Shown: positions 43,177 through 52,039 of the stretch, piece by piece | Layout: each line of letters begins with the position of its first letter | Numbering within the stretch: the stretch's first letter is position 1 | NCBI GenBank assembly: GCA_047638975.1 | Contig: JBLINB010000003.1 | Location: 1 to 64,000 of the forward strand | DNA: 64,000 bases | From: JAPKEZ01 sp047638975 | GTDB taxonomy: Bacteria > Planctomycetota > UBA1135 | Direction: 5' to 3' | Made by a program: the position numbers and the translations under genes | Notes under the pieces: generated by a model | Database searches by the model: none | Seen by the model: the letters and a program-made list of their open reading frames with translations, nothing else | Told to the model about the DNA's origin: nothing

Positions 43177-43223
43177 CCACAATATGTAGTACACTGCGAA
43201 GATGCAAACACATTTTATAGTGT
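43177..43223. promoter_or_regulatory. Pair of NrdR boxes over the nrdAB promoter
   Basis: Two 16-bp palindromic sites, CCACAATATGTAGTAC (43177-43192) and ACACATTTTATAGTGT (43208-43223), resemble the NrdR consensus ACACwATATwTwGTGT (about 12 and 14 of 16 matches). Their start-to-start distance is 31 bp, three helical turns, as usual for NrdR. On the minus strand a promoter TTGCAT-N17-TATTGT (43207-43179) overlaps them: its -10 lies inside the first box. Confidence 0.75.
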
Positions 43224-43305
43224 TTTTATAGACAAGCCCAGCAGCTAGTATAATAGTCGCATGCCGAAGAAAGCCTTTGGTAGATAACGACTCTCTTAGA
43301 CGGCC

Positions 43306-45219
43306 TTAGTGGCCGTCAGCGTATCCTAGCTCGTCGAGCGCGGCATTCTGCTCGGCAGTTAAGGTGCCGCCACCATCTTCGAAGGTGTCGCGTAGCAATT
43401 CTTCATTAAGGGCATCAAGCAGCTCGAGCTGCATGCCTGTTTTGCCAAGCAAATCGTTTAGCTCGTCAGGATCGTCTGCAAGATTGAAAATATGGGTGGC
43501 CACAATGTTTTCACCATCTCGTATCGCAATTAATTTATAGTCGCCCATTCGCAGCATCAGGCGGACGTCATCGGTCACTACATGTAGCTTGTCTCGCAAA
43601 TCTTCATCGCCGAGCAAGGAACGGCCATTCATCTGCGCCGGGATTTTGATGCCAGCGTAATCGAGTAAGGTCGGGGTAACGTCGGCCAAATCGGGTATCC
43701 CTTGGCGATGCATGCCGGAGCCAATATGTGGGCCGGCAATAATAAACGGAACTCGAATGGAATCTTGATACATGTGATTCCCGTGTAATAAGGCATCGTT
43801 CTCGGCAAAATGCTCGCCATGGTCGGCGGTAATTAACCACAAGGTCGGGCGTCCAGATGCCTCTACATATTTTCTTATTTCTTCCAGTTGCGTGTCTAGA
43901 AACAATAAGTTTTCAAGATAGAGCTGGTGGTAGTACGCAGCAGCTGCAACTGCGTCATCATGCACTTGCGCATCACTACTTTTGAGATCATCGCGGATGA
44001 GATTAAGCTGATCAAAAGTAATCATGCCGTCGAGTTTGGCAGTGGGCTGGTAGCGCGCTGCTAGCGGCGGAAGCTGTGAAGAAAGTTGACCAGTAAAAGG
44101 TGCCGGCGCACCATAGGGATGGTGCACATCAATGTAATGCAAAAAGAAAAACAGCGGCTGCTTGCTTTTGTAGAGTTGAGATAACGCATCAGTCGCTTGC
44201 TGATTAGTTACTTTGCCACGCTCACGCATACTGAACTCGCCCATGCCGCGTGGAGGCCGTTGTAGCGCTCTAAAACTGGTTTTTGACAATACACCAGATA
44301 TTATTTTACTTGGTATAAATATCCCGAGCCAAGTGTGTTGCGACAAATAATTCTCGCAGGCAGTGCGCGGGCCAAAGTTCGGGGCGGTGCTGTCGTCGTA
44401 CAAATCGAATCCGCGTCGGAAGCCCATGTCGCCGGCGATAAGCGCATTCGAAATAACCCCGGCTGTTTGGTATTTAGCGTTCTTGAAGTATTCCGAAATG
44501 AGGTGCAGCTTGTCGGGCTTAGGCAACTGGTTAAAGTTGTAGCGGACACCACTGGCTAAGGCGTCTTTTCCGGAGAGCATCGAAGCATGGCCAGGTAATG
44601 TTTGATTACTAGACGAATAGGCATAATCCCACCATTGACCTGCGGCGCGCATGCCGTCGAAAAAGGGTAGTCGGTAATCAGGATTGCGCTCGCCGACAAT
44701 AGAATCAGCGCGTAGCGTATCTAATGAAACAAGAATAATATCAGGAGCGACTAATCCGGTGTTTTCGGTGCTAGCTAATTTTGGCGCGGCAGTTGCTGAA
44801 TTAAGTCTCTTTAAATGCAGGTGATTTTGGTAACTGCCAAAAAAACTAATAGCGAATGCCGTAATCAATAATGCGTAATTGATTTTGGCGGGAACTTTTG
44901 GCTTGTCGTTGCATTTAAGTACCATCACAAGCAGGACCGATAACGCAATTAGGATGAGCAGCGTTGGCGCCACGCCGAATGAACCGAGGGCTGGCACCAA
45001 ACAAACGATTAAGCTGAACTGACCCCATGCCGCATGCGGAATCCGCGCAAGTGGCGCCAACACGATGGACAAGCAGAACGCAATAATGAGGTTGCCTCCA
45101 AGTATGGGTAAAGCTAATTCGCGCCATGAGTGCTCGCTGCCACCCAAAAACATTGCGATTAAACTAGCCAGGCAAGCGCCGCCAAGCAGCGCTAACATTC
45201 GTCGGTACCAAGTTTGCAT
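43306..45219 (-). CDS. Membrane-anchored sulfatase-fold hydrolase/transferase
   Basis: 637 aa. The N-terminal ~130 residues contain about five hydrophobic segments; the extracytoplasmic domain is PF00884: VSLDTLRADS with Asp167, NQTLPGHASML with Thr207 in the nucleophile place, HYIDVHHPYG and LITADHGEHFAEN. The C/S-x-P-x-R sulfatase maturation motif is absent and Thr takes its place, so phosphotransfer or phosphodiester cleavage is more likely than sulfate-ester hydrolysis. It follows pgk by 9 bp on the same strand. A GACGGCC/GGCCGTC palindrome (43299-43317) overlaps its stop. Confidence 0.8.
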   Translation of the reverse strand: MQTWYRRMLALLGGACLASLIAMFLGGSEHSWRELALPILGGNLIIAFCLSIVLAPLARIPHAAWGQFSLIVCLVPALGSFGVAPTLLILIALSVLLVMVLKCNDKPKVPAKINYALLITAFAISFFGSYQNHLHLKRLNSATAAPKLASTENTGLVAPDIILVSLDTLRADSIVGERNPDYRLPFFDGMRAAGQWWDYAYSSSNQTLPGHASMLSGKDALASGVRYNFNQLPKPDKLHLISEYFKNAKYQTAGVISNALIAGDMGFRRGFDLYDDSTAPNFGPRTACENYLSQHTWLGIFIPSKIISGVLSKTSFRALQRPPRGMGEFSMRERGKVTNQQATDALSQLYKSKQPLFFFLHYIDVHHPYGAPAPFTGQLSSQLPPLAARYQPTAKLDGMITFDQLNLIRDDLKSSDAQVHDDAVAAAAYYHQLYLENLLFLDTQLEEIRKYVEASGRPTLWLITADHGEHFAENDALLHGNHMYQDSIRVPFIIAGPHIGSGMHRQGIPDLADVTPTLLDYAGIKIPAQMNGRSLLGDEDLRDKLHVVTDDVRLMLRMGDYKLIAIRDGENIVATHIFNLADDPDELNDLLGKTGMQLELLDALNEELLRDTFEDGGGTLTAEQNAALDELGYADGH

Positions 45220-45228
45220 TATTGAATT

Positions 45229-46395
45229 TTAACTAAGCGCAGCGATGCCCGGTAACAGTTTGCCTTCGAGCATCTCAAGAAACGCTCCGCCACCCGTCGA
45301 GATGTGCGAAATACGCTCTTCGACATGATTCTTTTTGATCGCCGCCACTGAATCGCCGCCGCCGACTATAGATAGGCATTCACTTTCGGCTAGCACTTTG
45401 GCAATCGCTGAAGTGCCATGGCTAAAAGGCTCTAATTCAAAGACACCCATGGGGCCGTTCCAGACTACAGTAGCCGCGGACGCCAGCTGTTGCTGGTAAC
45501 GCGCGATAGTCTCGGGGCCGATGTCGAGCCCCATCCAGCCGTCATCTATGTCGCCGCTGATGATTTGGGTATTTGCTGTTGCTGAAAAATCATCGGCTAC
45601 AACATGATCGCTAGGGAGTAGCAACTGCACACCTTTGTCCTTTGCTTTTCCTAGAACGATGCGCGCTTTATCGAGACGCTCGTCTTCGCATAACGAAGAA
45701 CCGACTCCAACACCTTGCGCTTTTAAGAAAGTGTAAGCCATGCCGCCACCGATGAGGAGGCTGTCTACTTTGTCGAGTAAGTTTTCTAGAACTAAAATCT
45801 TGTCGGACACTTTCGCGCCACCAATTACCGCAACTACAGGACGCTGTGGTGCGCCGAATGCGTTTTCAAAAGCTTTGATCTCTTTCTCAAGCAACATGCC
45901 CGCCAATGCCGGCTTCAAGATGGACGGCACCCCCGCAGTCGAAGCATGCGCGCGGTGGCACGTGCCGAAGGCGTCTTGTATAAAAACATCTGCCATTGCG
46001 GCTAATTTTTCTGCAAGCTCAGGGTCGTTCGCTGTTTCTCCAGGCTCGAAGCGCAGGTTTTCTAAAATCAAAACTTCGCCGGCCTCTAGTGCTTCGGCGG
46101 CCGCAGTGGCATCACTACCACAAACCGACTGCACGCCTAATACCGGATAGCTGTCGCCGAGCAACTGTTGCAAGCGCTCGACGATAGGTGCCATACGTAA
46201 CTCTTCGACGACTTGCCCTTTCGGACGCCCTAGATGGCTGGCGCAAATGACCGCGCCACCGTTATCTAGGATGTGCTGAATAGTGGGCAGCGCCGCACGA
46301 ATGCGGGTGTCATCGCCAATGATGCCGTCTTGCAGAGGGACGTTAAAGTCAACCCGCACGAAGGCGCATTTGCCGTCGAAGTTGTAATCAAGCAT
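45229..46395 (-). CDS. pgk: Phosphoglycerate kinase
   Basis: Glycolytic/gluconeogenic enzyme. 388 aa, family size. VRVDFNVPLQDG at the N-terminus, ASHLGRPKG, NGPMGVFE and the GGGDSVAAI nucleotide-binding motif are intact. It lies 9 bp downstream of gap and upstream of the sulfatase-fold gene, same direction. Confidence 0.97.
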   Translation of the reverse strand: MLDYNFDGKCAFVRVDFNVPLQDGIIGDDTRIRAALPTIQHILDNGGAVICASHLGRPKGQVVEELRMAPIVERLQQLLGDSYPVLGVQSVCGSDATAAAEALEAGEVLILENLRFEPGETANDPELAEKLAAMADVFIQDAFGTCHRAHASTAGVPSILKPALAGMLLEKEIKAFENAFGAPQRPVVAVIGGAKVSDKILVLENLLDKVDSLLIGGGMAYTFLKAQGVGVGSSLCEDERLDKARIVLGKAKDKGVQLLLPSDHVVADDFSATANTQIISGDIDDGWMGLDIGPETIARYQQQLASAATVVWNGPMGVFELEPFSHGTSAIAKVLAESECLSIVGGGDSVAAIKKNHVEERISHISTGGGAFLEMLEGKLLPGIAALS

Positions 46396-46404
46396 GGCTA
46401 AACG

Positions 46405-47412
46405 TTAAACGTTGTGCGCCTTAAATACTAAATCACATACGCGATTTGAGTAGCCCCATTCGTTGTCGTACCAAGACACTACTTTTATCATGTTTCCGTC
46501 CATGACCATTGTTTGGCCCGAATCGAAAATAGATGAGTGTGGGTTACGCAAGATGTCGCTAGAAACCAAAGCGTCTTCACTGTATTCAAGGATGCCTTTC
46601 ATTGCGCCCTCAGCTTCAGATTTCATGACGGCGTTAATTTCTTCGATAGTAACATTAGCTTTTTCTACTTCGCAAACTAGGTCTACGACAGAACCACATG
46701 GCACAGGTACGCGCATGGACATGCCGTCTAGTTTGCCAGCGAGTGCGGGTAGCACCTTACCTACAGCGCGTGCAGCACCAGTAGATGTTGGGATGATGTT
46801 AGAAGCAGCAGCGCGTGCACGGCGCAAATCACTATGAGGGAGATCAAGGATACGTTGGTCGTTAGTGTAAGCATGAATGGTATTCATCAAGCCGCGCTTG
46901 ATACCGAATGCATTGTGCAATACTTTGGCGATAGGTGCCAAACAGTTGGTGGTACAAGAAGCGTTAGACAAGATACGCTGCTCAGCAGTGAGGGTCTCGT
47001 CGTTTACGCCAAGTACGATCATGTTGTCAATCTCGTCTTTTGGAGGCACGGTGAGCAACACTTTCTTAGCACCAGCATCTAAGTGCATCGTACATTGCGC
47101 GCGGGTTGTGAAAATACCTGTTGCTTCGACAACAAAGTCGACCTTGTTGTCAGACCATGGCAAATCTGCCGGGTTACGCTCGGCAAGAATCTTTATCGAT
47201 TTGCCGTTAACGATGATGCAATCACCGTCGACAGTTACAGTGCCGTCGAAACGACCGCCGACTGTATCGTACTTAAGCAAGTGAGCAAGAGTAGTGGCAT
47301 CAGTTAAGTCGTTAATCGCAACAACCTCGAAGTCGTTAGCGCGAGCTTGCATGATACGAAAGACGTTACGACCGATACGGCCGAAACCATTGATGGCTAC
47401 GCGGATTGCCAT
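46405..47412 (-). CDS. gap: Glyceraldehyde-3-phosphate dehydrogenase (NAD-type)
   Basis: Oxidises glyceraldehyde-3-phosphate with phosphate. 335 aa. Rossmann motif NGFGRIGRNVFR, Asp35 in AINDLTD (favours NAD over NADP), active-site Cys153 in SNASCTTNC, and WYDNEWGYSNR near the end. First gene of the gap-pgk operon, divergent from tilS with 119 bp between and a strong palindrome in that gap. Confidence 0.97.
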   Translation of the reverse strand: MAIRVAINGFGRIGRNVFRIMQARANDFEVVAINDLTDATTLAHLLKYDTVGGRFDGTVTVDGDCIIVNGKSIKILAERNPADLPWSDNKVDFVVEATGIFTTRAQCTMHLDAGAKKVLLTVPPKDEIDNMIVLGVNDETLTAEQRILSNASCTTNCLAPIAKVLHNAFGIKRGLMNTIHAYTNDQRILDLPHSDLRRARAAASNIIPTSTGAARAVGKVLPALAGKLDGMSMRVPVPCGSVVDLVCEVEKANVTIEEINAVMKSEAEGAMKGILEYSEDALVSSDILRNPHSSIFDSGQTMVMDGNMIKVVSWYDNEWGYSNRVCDLVFKAHNV

Positions 47413-47491
47413 AGTTGTTATTTGTTTTGGTTAGAGGGAGGACGCCAACACAGGGTGTGTGAGCATTCATGTGACAGATATTTTAGTGTGT

Positions 47492-47515
47492 TTTCTGCTG
47501 AATAGTCAGCAGAAA
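47492..47515. promoter_or_regulatory. 24-bp palindrome between gap and tilS
   Basis: TTTCTGCTGA-ATAG-TCAGCAGAAA, a perfect 10-bp inverted repeat with a 4-bp spacer. It lies 80 bp before the gap ATG and 17 bp before the tilS ATG, overlapping where -35 elements of both divergent promoters should be. It could be an operator for a glycolysis regulator. A CATAAT -10-like box follows at 47519. Confidence 0.55.
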
Positions 47516-47531
47516 TGGCATAATCTGCATC

Positions 47532-48446
47532 ATGATTACGCAAGTGTCAAGTCAATTAAACAGCTTTGGTCCTTATAGTGAAAACTCGAAGGTGCTGCTG
47601 GCTTGTTCCGGAGGAGCCGACTCTACTTTTCTGGCGCATGCTTATTTGCACGCCGCTAAAAATCATGCGCTACCTGAAGCGATTATCGCAGTTATCGACC
47701 ATGCGCAGTACGCAGAATCGTCAGAGGATACTCATCGCATTGCCGAGCGTTATCGCAAATTAGGGTTCAGCGTGATTACGCAGCGTCTTGATTGTGACGT
47801 CAAAATCAATGAAAATGAAATGCGCAATCGTCGCTACGCAGCGTTGCAGCAGATAGCCACCGAGAATAAAGCATCGCAGATTTTCTTGGCGCATCATGCA
47901 GACGATCAGGCAGAAACGGTTTTGCAAAGGATCATGCGTGGTACCGGGCTAAATGGTTTGGTCGGCATGCCAGCGCGCCGCCCATTGACTGAAGAAATTG
48001 AAATCTGCCGCCCGTTGCTAGAAGTGCGTAGTGCAGCAATGCGTGATTACTTGACGCAGCAGCACATAGGGTGGCACGAAGATCTTAGTAACAGCGATGT
48101 CGAATATGCGACGCGTAATAAGATCCGTCATCAGTTGCTTCCACAGTTAGCTGAGATTGCGACAGGTGATCCGGTAAAGGCGCTTCTGAAATTGGCTGAT
48201 GAAGCCACGCAATGGCAGGCTGCACAACATGAGATCTTGGCGCAACAGCTCGACTTTGCTGATCTGCCTGCTTATTTACGGCGGCAATTAATTCGCCGCG
48301 AGTTACTTGCCGAGCACGAGGTGGTTTCTCCACAGCGTTTGCTCGATTTAGAAGGGGCTTTAATGAAAAAAGGCAGCGCTGTGATAAATCAAGCGCTGCG
48401 CTTTAGTACGAGTGGTGGCAAATTACTCGTCGTCGCTCGCCGGTGA
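47532..48446 (+). CDS. tilS: tRNA(Ile)-lysidine synthetase
   Basis: Converts C34 of tRNA-Ile(CAU) to lysidine with ATP and lysine. 304 aa: PP-loop SGGADS at 26-31, LAHHADDQAET and RGTGLNGLVGM motifs are present. It is the short form lacking most of the C-terminal substrate-binding domain of E. coli TilS (432 aa), as in several bacterial groups. No ribosome site is visible and a -10-like CATAAT lies only 8 bp before ATG, so the message may be nearly leaderless. Its end overlaps the metallopeptidase gene by 24 bp. Confidence 0.93.
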   Translation: MITQVSSQLNSFGPYSENSKVLLACSGGADSTFLAHAYLHAAKNHALPEAIIAVIDHAQYAESSEDTHRIAERYRKLGFSVITQRLDCDVKINENEMRNRRYAALQQIATENKASQIFLAHHADDQAETVLQRIMRGTGLNGLVGMPARRPLTEEIEICRPLLEVRSAAMRDYLTQQHIGWHEDLSNSDVEYATRNKIRHQLLPQLAEIATGDPVKALLKLADEATQWQAAQHEILAQQLDFADLPAYLRRQLIRRELLAEHEVVSPQRLLDLEGALMKKGSAVINQALRFSTSGGKLLVVARR

Positions 48447-51068
48447 TACTGGCCAGAAGGCAGAACTTGGTCGCACGGCAATATTCTTAAACAATACAGC
48501 GGTGTCTTCCGAAGCGGTAATTGCAAAACCACCGGTGATTTGACTTGCAGTAAACCCTTCAGGAATATCTTGGCTTTGGCCATTGACGGTGTATGTCCCT
48601 TTGCCTTCGCTATCGAAATCGAACTGTAGTTTTACAGTGTCTTCTTTTTCGAAAGCTGCGCCACCAGTAACTTGGTTGCGCAATGAGGCTTCTCCACGTT
48701 GAGCATTAACCGAATAAGACATCCGTTGAAACTCAATGACCTGATCGCCATTGCCGCTAGTGGCGATTACGACGCGTGTTTGTGCCTTGCCTGATCGCCC
48801 GATTCCGAAGAAGAATAACGCTGCATCGCCATCGATAGTCAGCTCACCGCGTAGAGAAAACGGTGGTGACAAATTCATCAAGTTAGTAGCGTTGGTACGT
48901 TCTTGCCCGGCAGATGCCCAGCCGTCTGGGTTGAAAATAAGGACGCCATCTTTTTCGTATTTTACGACGTCAATTAAATTGCCGTTATCGATAGTGTCTT
49001 TACGATTCGAGGCCTCGGTCTTTGCGTAAGCACTTTGCCATGCTCGCAAATCTTGATCAGCTAACTCGCTTAATTCTTTAGCTTGCTCTTTAACCGAATC
49101 AAAATCTATTTGCCACGCTTGCATTGCGTGAGTGGCAAATAGCGGACCACAAATGGGATGGCCATCTTCGAGCGCGGCTTCCATCGCAGCTTCAATTTTA
49201 GTGCGCGATAATTTTGTCGGTTCGATATATGATTTGAGCAAAGACTTGCCACCATTATCCTTCAGCCAAAGTTCGGCCGTTGCTGTTGCATCGAGGTCTC
49301 CGGCTTCCCATACCGTTTCCCAGTGACGGAACATCCAGAATAAAGCATCGCCTTCAAGGCCCTCACCAATATTGGCTTCGGCTAATAAGCGATAGGTTTC
49401 GGCATCAAATGGCCGCTTGTTGTCGGCTTGTTCGGCAGTAACGCGTGCCCGTTCGTAATCGCCAGCAAGAATGTAACCACGTGAACGCGCTTGCAGTACG
49501 TCGGCGAATTCTGGGCCGGACAGCATCTCGCCGTATAGTGAGTTCGTAAACTTGCGCCAACGCACTTCGAAAGCCTCCCAGTTCGGAACGTCTGGGTCTG
49601 CAACCTCATCCACGAAAAATTGCTTAGCCATTTCAAGGGGCATGAATTGATCATTATCGACGTTGCCTTTCTTGCTGAAGTACTCGATGTACTTTAGGTA
49701 GGGATCGCGATAGACCAACTTTCCGGCCTTACGTACTGCTTTGTAATCACTCGGGATAGCCTCCCCGGGAGTAATCGGCGGTGCATAAACACGACGGTCA
49801 TTTTCTTCGTAGTTTAGCAAGAAGTAAACAAGCGCCCATCCATATGGGTAGAAGTCGCCTTCGTAACTAAGCGTGCCATTAAGCGGCCCGGTATTACGCG
49901 GATGCGCAATCAGCTCTTCAAGAGTGTGGCGCGTGCTGTCATTACGCTCGAGCGACCACCAACTACGTAACCGACTTTCGGCAACGTTGTTTTTAAGGAT
50001 AGTACCGTTAGCTGTAATCACGCATCCTTCGAAGTAAGAAGCGGTTCCTTCATCTAGCCAAGCGGGTGTATAAATGCCGCGGCGTTCGTTCTTCTCCATC
50101 TTAATAGACATGAATTGGTGGCTAGCCTCATGAAATAAGGTATTCCATAAGTCGTCTTTGGTCTTGTTTGGATCGCCCATCGAGCGGTCGAATGCCGCCA
50201 CGGTACTACGAGTGGAGACCCAGTATCCGCCTACACTTTCACTTTGAATCGCGCGCCCAAGTAACTCCATTGAGAAGCGGTCAAAGTCAGAACGTTTGGC
50301 ACCAATTTGTAGAGTTACATGCTTAGCTTTTTTGCGTCCGTAGTCGTACACCGAACGATAAAATTCGTTCATCTGTGTCATTGCCGCACAAACCGTTTCG
50401 AAGAATTCGTAATCAAGATTTGTGTTGATCTCATAATACTTCGTCTTACGTTGCCAACGATTTTCCCAGTCGCTATGCCGCGCGTTGTTTTTTTCTAGCC
50501 ACGCCGGTGACTTGCGACGCACTTTGTCAGAGACGAAAGCACCACCAGAAACTTCGTTGCCAGCGTCAGAGGCTAATTTGTCCCATGACTTGTTCAACTT
50601 TTTATCGCGCGGATTGATGTCTAGAAGTTTACTTAACAGGTGGCCAGCTAAACGATATTGCTTGCCGCTCCCCGCCTTGGACGCAGCTTTGGCAGCCTCG
50701 CCTTGCCATTCAGCAAGTATTAGGTTATCGGCATTCCAGTCGATATAAATTTCAGTAAGCTCTTCGCTGATAGTAGCCAATGCGTCCTTGTCACCGGATG
50801 CGGTGTAGGACCACGCTAGCCATTTACCCCAGCGCAATTGTTCTTCGGGGCTCGCCTCTTTCTTGGCGATGCTATACATCAACTGATAACCTTCGGTTGA
50901 ATAAGGACTGATGCTCAAGCCGCCAGTAACAGCGATCTTTGCTTCGTCAAGTTTGCCGGCGCTAATTAAGCTACGGCCTTCGTCAAAGAGAGGGTCGTCG
51001 CCGGCAGGAACTACGAGAGTATTAGCCGACAATAAGAATGCAAGTGCGATGGATGCGAATTTTAACAT
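48423..51068 (-). CDS. Secreted gluzincin-like metallopeptidase (DUF1570-type)
   Basis: 881 aa with signal peptide (MLKFASIALAFLLSANTLVVPAG). TPR-like helical N-terminus (~25-170), then the peptidase domain with LFHEASHQF (His313, Glu314, His317) and WLDEGTASYFEG (Glu340 or Glu347 as third ligand). The C-terminal ~200 residues look like a beta-sandwich concanavalin/laminin-G-type domain (ALFFFGIGRSGKAQTRVVI ... KLQFDFDSEGKGTYTVNG). Substrate unknown; probably extracellular or periplasmic protein. A zinc-site-deficient relative is at 9462-10703. Confidence 0.78.
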   Translation of the reverse strand: MLKFASIALAFLLSANTLVVPAGDDPLFDEGRSLISAGKLDEAKIAVTGGLSISPYSTEGYQLMYSIAKKEASPEEQLRWGKWLAWSYTASGDKDALATISEELTEIYIDWNADNLILAEWQGEAAKAASKAGSGKQYRLAGHLLSKLLDINPRDKKLNKSWDKLASDAGNEVSGGAFVSDKVRRKSPAWLEKNNARHSDWENRWQRKTKYYEINTNLDYEFFETVCAAMTQMNEFYRSVYDYGRKKAKHVTLQIGAKRSDFDRFSMELLGRAIQSESVGGYWVSTRSTVAAFDRSMGDPNKTKDDLWNTLFHEASHQFMSIKMEKNERRGIYTPAWLDEGTASYFEGCVITANGTILKNNVAESRLRSWWSLERNDSTRHTLEELIAHPRNTGPLNGTLSYEGDFYPYGWALVYFLLNYEENDRRVYAPPITPGEAIPSDYKAVRKAGKLVYRDPYLKYIEYFSKKGNVDNDQFMPLEMAKQFFVDEVADPDVPNWEAFEVRWRKFTNSLYGEMLSGPEFADVLQARSRGYILAGDYERARVTAEQADNKRPFDAETYRLLAEANIGEGLEGDALFWMFRHWETVWEAGDLDATATAELWLKDNGGKSLLKSYIEPTKLSRTKIEAAMEAALEDGHPICGPLFATHAMQAWQIDFDSVKEQAKELSELADQDLRAWQSAYAKTEASNRKDTIDNGNLIDVVKYEKDGVLIFNPDGWASAGQERTNATNLMNLSPPFSLRGELTIDGDAALFFFGIGRSGKAQTRVVIATSGNGDQVIEFQRMSYSVNAQRGEASLRNQVTGGAAFEKEDTVKLQFDFDSEGKGTYTVNGQSQDIPEGFTASQITGGFAITASEDTAVLFKNIAVRPSSAFWPVSPASDDE

Positions 51069-51105
51069 GGGTATAATCCATGCATATTCTAGCCTCGCCT
51101 ATGTT

Positions 51106-51969
51106 TTATTCATGCTTACTTATCTCAAAACCTACTTCATCAAGCCAATCATGAATCACGTCAATAGGGACGGCGAGCCCCATGTGGGTGATCACTTGTG
51201 GCTGAAAGCTACCATGCGTATAGATTTTACTGAAGATTCCGATAAGCTCGCATGTTTCTGCAAGAAAAACGCCGCCTCCCGAATTTCCGAAATAAGCCGG
51301 AGTAGAAATCATCCAGTAATCTTCATCTTCCATAGACCAGTCTTCGCGACTGATTTCGCCTGAAGTAGCCTGTACAGGAGTGCCGAGAGGGCATCCAACG
51401 GTATAAATCTCAGTGAAAGTCGCGATGGACTTGGTGCGTGAACGTGGGGCAAGCTTTGCTACCTGGCCGAGGTTCTCTTTAGTGTCGATGCGTATTAGAG
51501 CTAAATCGACGTCCGCATCGTATGCGACCATAATACCTTGGACGAAAAGTGGCTGCTCGCGGTCTTGCTCAAACACAGTTTCGATTCCTGGGCCATCCTG
51601 CTCTTCGAGGATATCGCGAATGACGTGATAGCAGCTTAGGGCTAGGTAGTAGGACTCATCTTCGGTCTGAACACGTTTCACCAAAACTGCCGAACCTACT
51701 GCCGTATCACCAGTGATCTGAAACACCGGGTTAAGGATATTCTCGCGTTTACGCTGCGTCTTAAAAGAGGCGTCCTGCTGCGAGAGTTGAGTCGCTTGCA
51801 GTCGCTGGTTGAAGCGAATCGTTTCGACTTGCTGGGTCAACTCGTTGAGTTGCTGGCTATTACTTTCAATATCGTCCCCGAATTCTGTAAGTTTCGGAAG
51901 ACCAACAAGGGCTCCGGCGCACAGCAGGGCTAGTAGAATGCTAAATGATGGGTTTTTGAGAAGTCGCAC
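51106..51969 (-). CDS. Membrane-anchored trypsin-like serine protease
   Basis: 287 aa beginning with GTG. One N-terminal membrane anchor (FSILLALLCAGALVGLPKL), a coiled coil (~31-75), then a chymotrypsin fold with His115 (LSCYHVI), Asp155 (ADVDLALI) and Ser230 (YFGNSGGGVF). No PDZ domain, so it is not a DegP/DegS homologue in full. Likely faces the periplasm. It is 37 bp upstream of the metallopeptidase gene, same strand, hence probably an extracytoplasmic protease pair. Confidence 0.85.
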   Translation of the reverse strand: MRLLKNPSFSILLALLCAGALVGLPKLTEFGDDIESNSQQLNELTQQVETIRFNQRLQATQLSQQDASFKTQRKRENILNPVFQITGDTAVGSAVLVKRVQTEDESYYLALSCYHVIRDILEEQDGPGIETVFEQDREQPLFVQGIMVAYDADVDLALIRIDTKENLGQVAKLAPRSRTKSIATFTEIYTVGCPLGTPVQATSGEISREDWSMEDEDYWMISTPAYFGNSGGGVFLAETCELIGIFSKIYTHGSFQPQVITHMGLAVPIDVIHDWLDEVGFEISKHE

Positions 51970-52039
51970 GCTAATATATCGGTTAAGACTACTTATTTAT
52001 TAAATATTCGATAAAATAGCCGTCGAGGACACTCTGAAC

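Noticed and set aside
43299..43317. Terminator after the sulfatase-fold gene
   Set aside because: Good palindrome (GACGGCC/GGCCGTC) but no T-run follows and it overlaps the stop codon.
45740..46150. 136-aa plus-strand frame
   Set aside because: Antisense to pgk.
51970..52039. FMN riboswitch before ribBA
   Set aside because: Only 70 bp is available and no RFN motif is seen.
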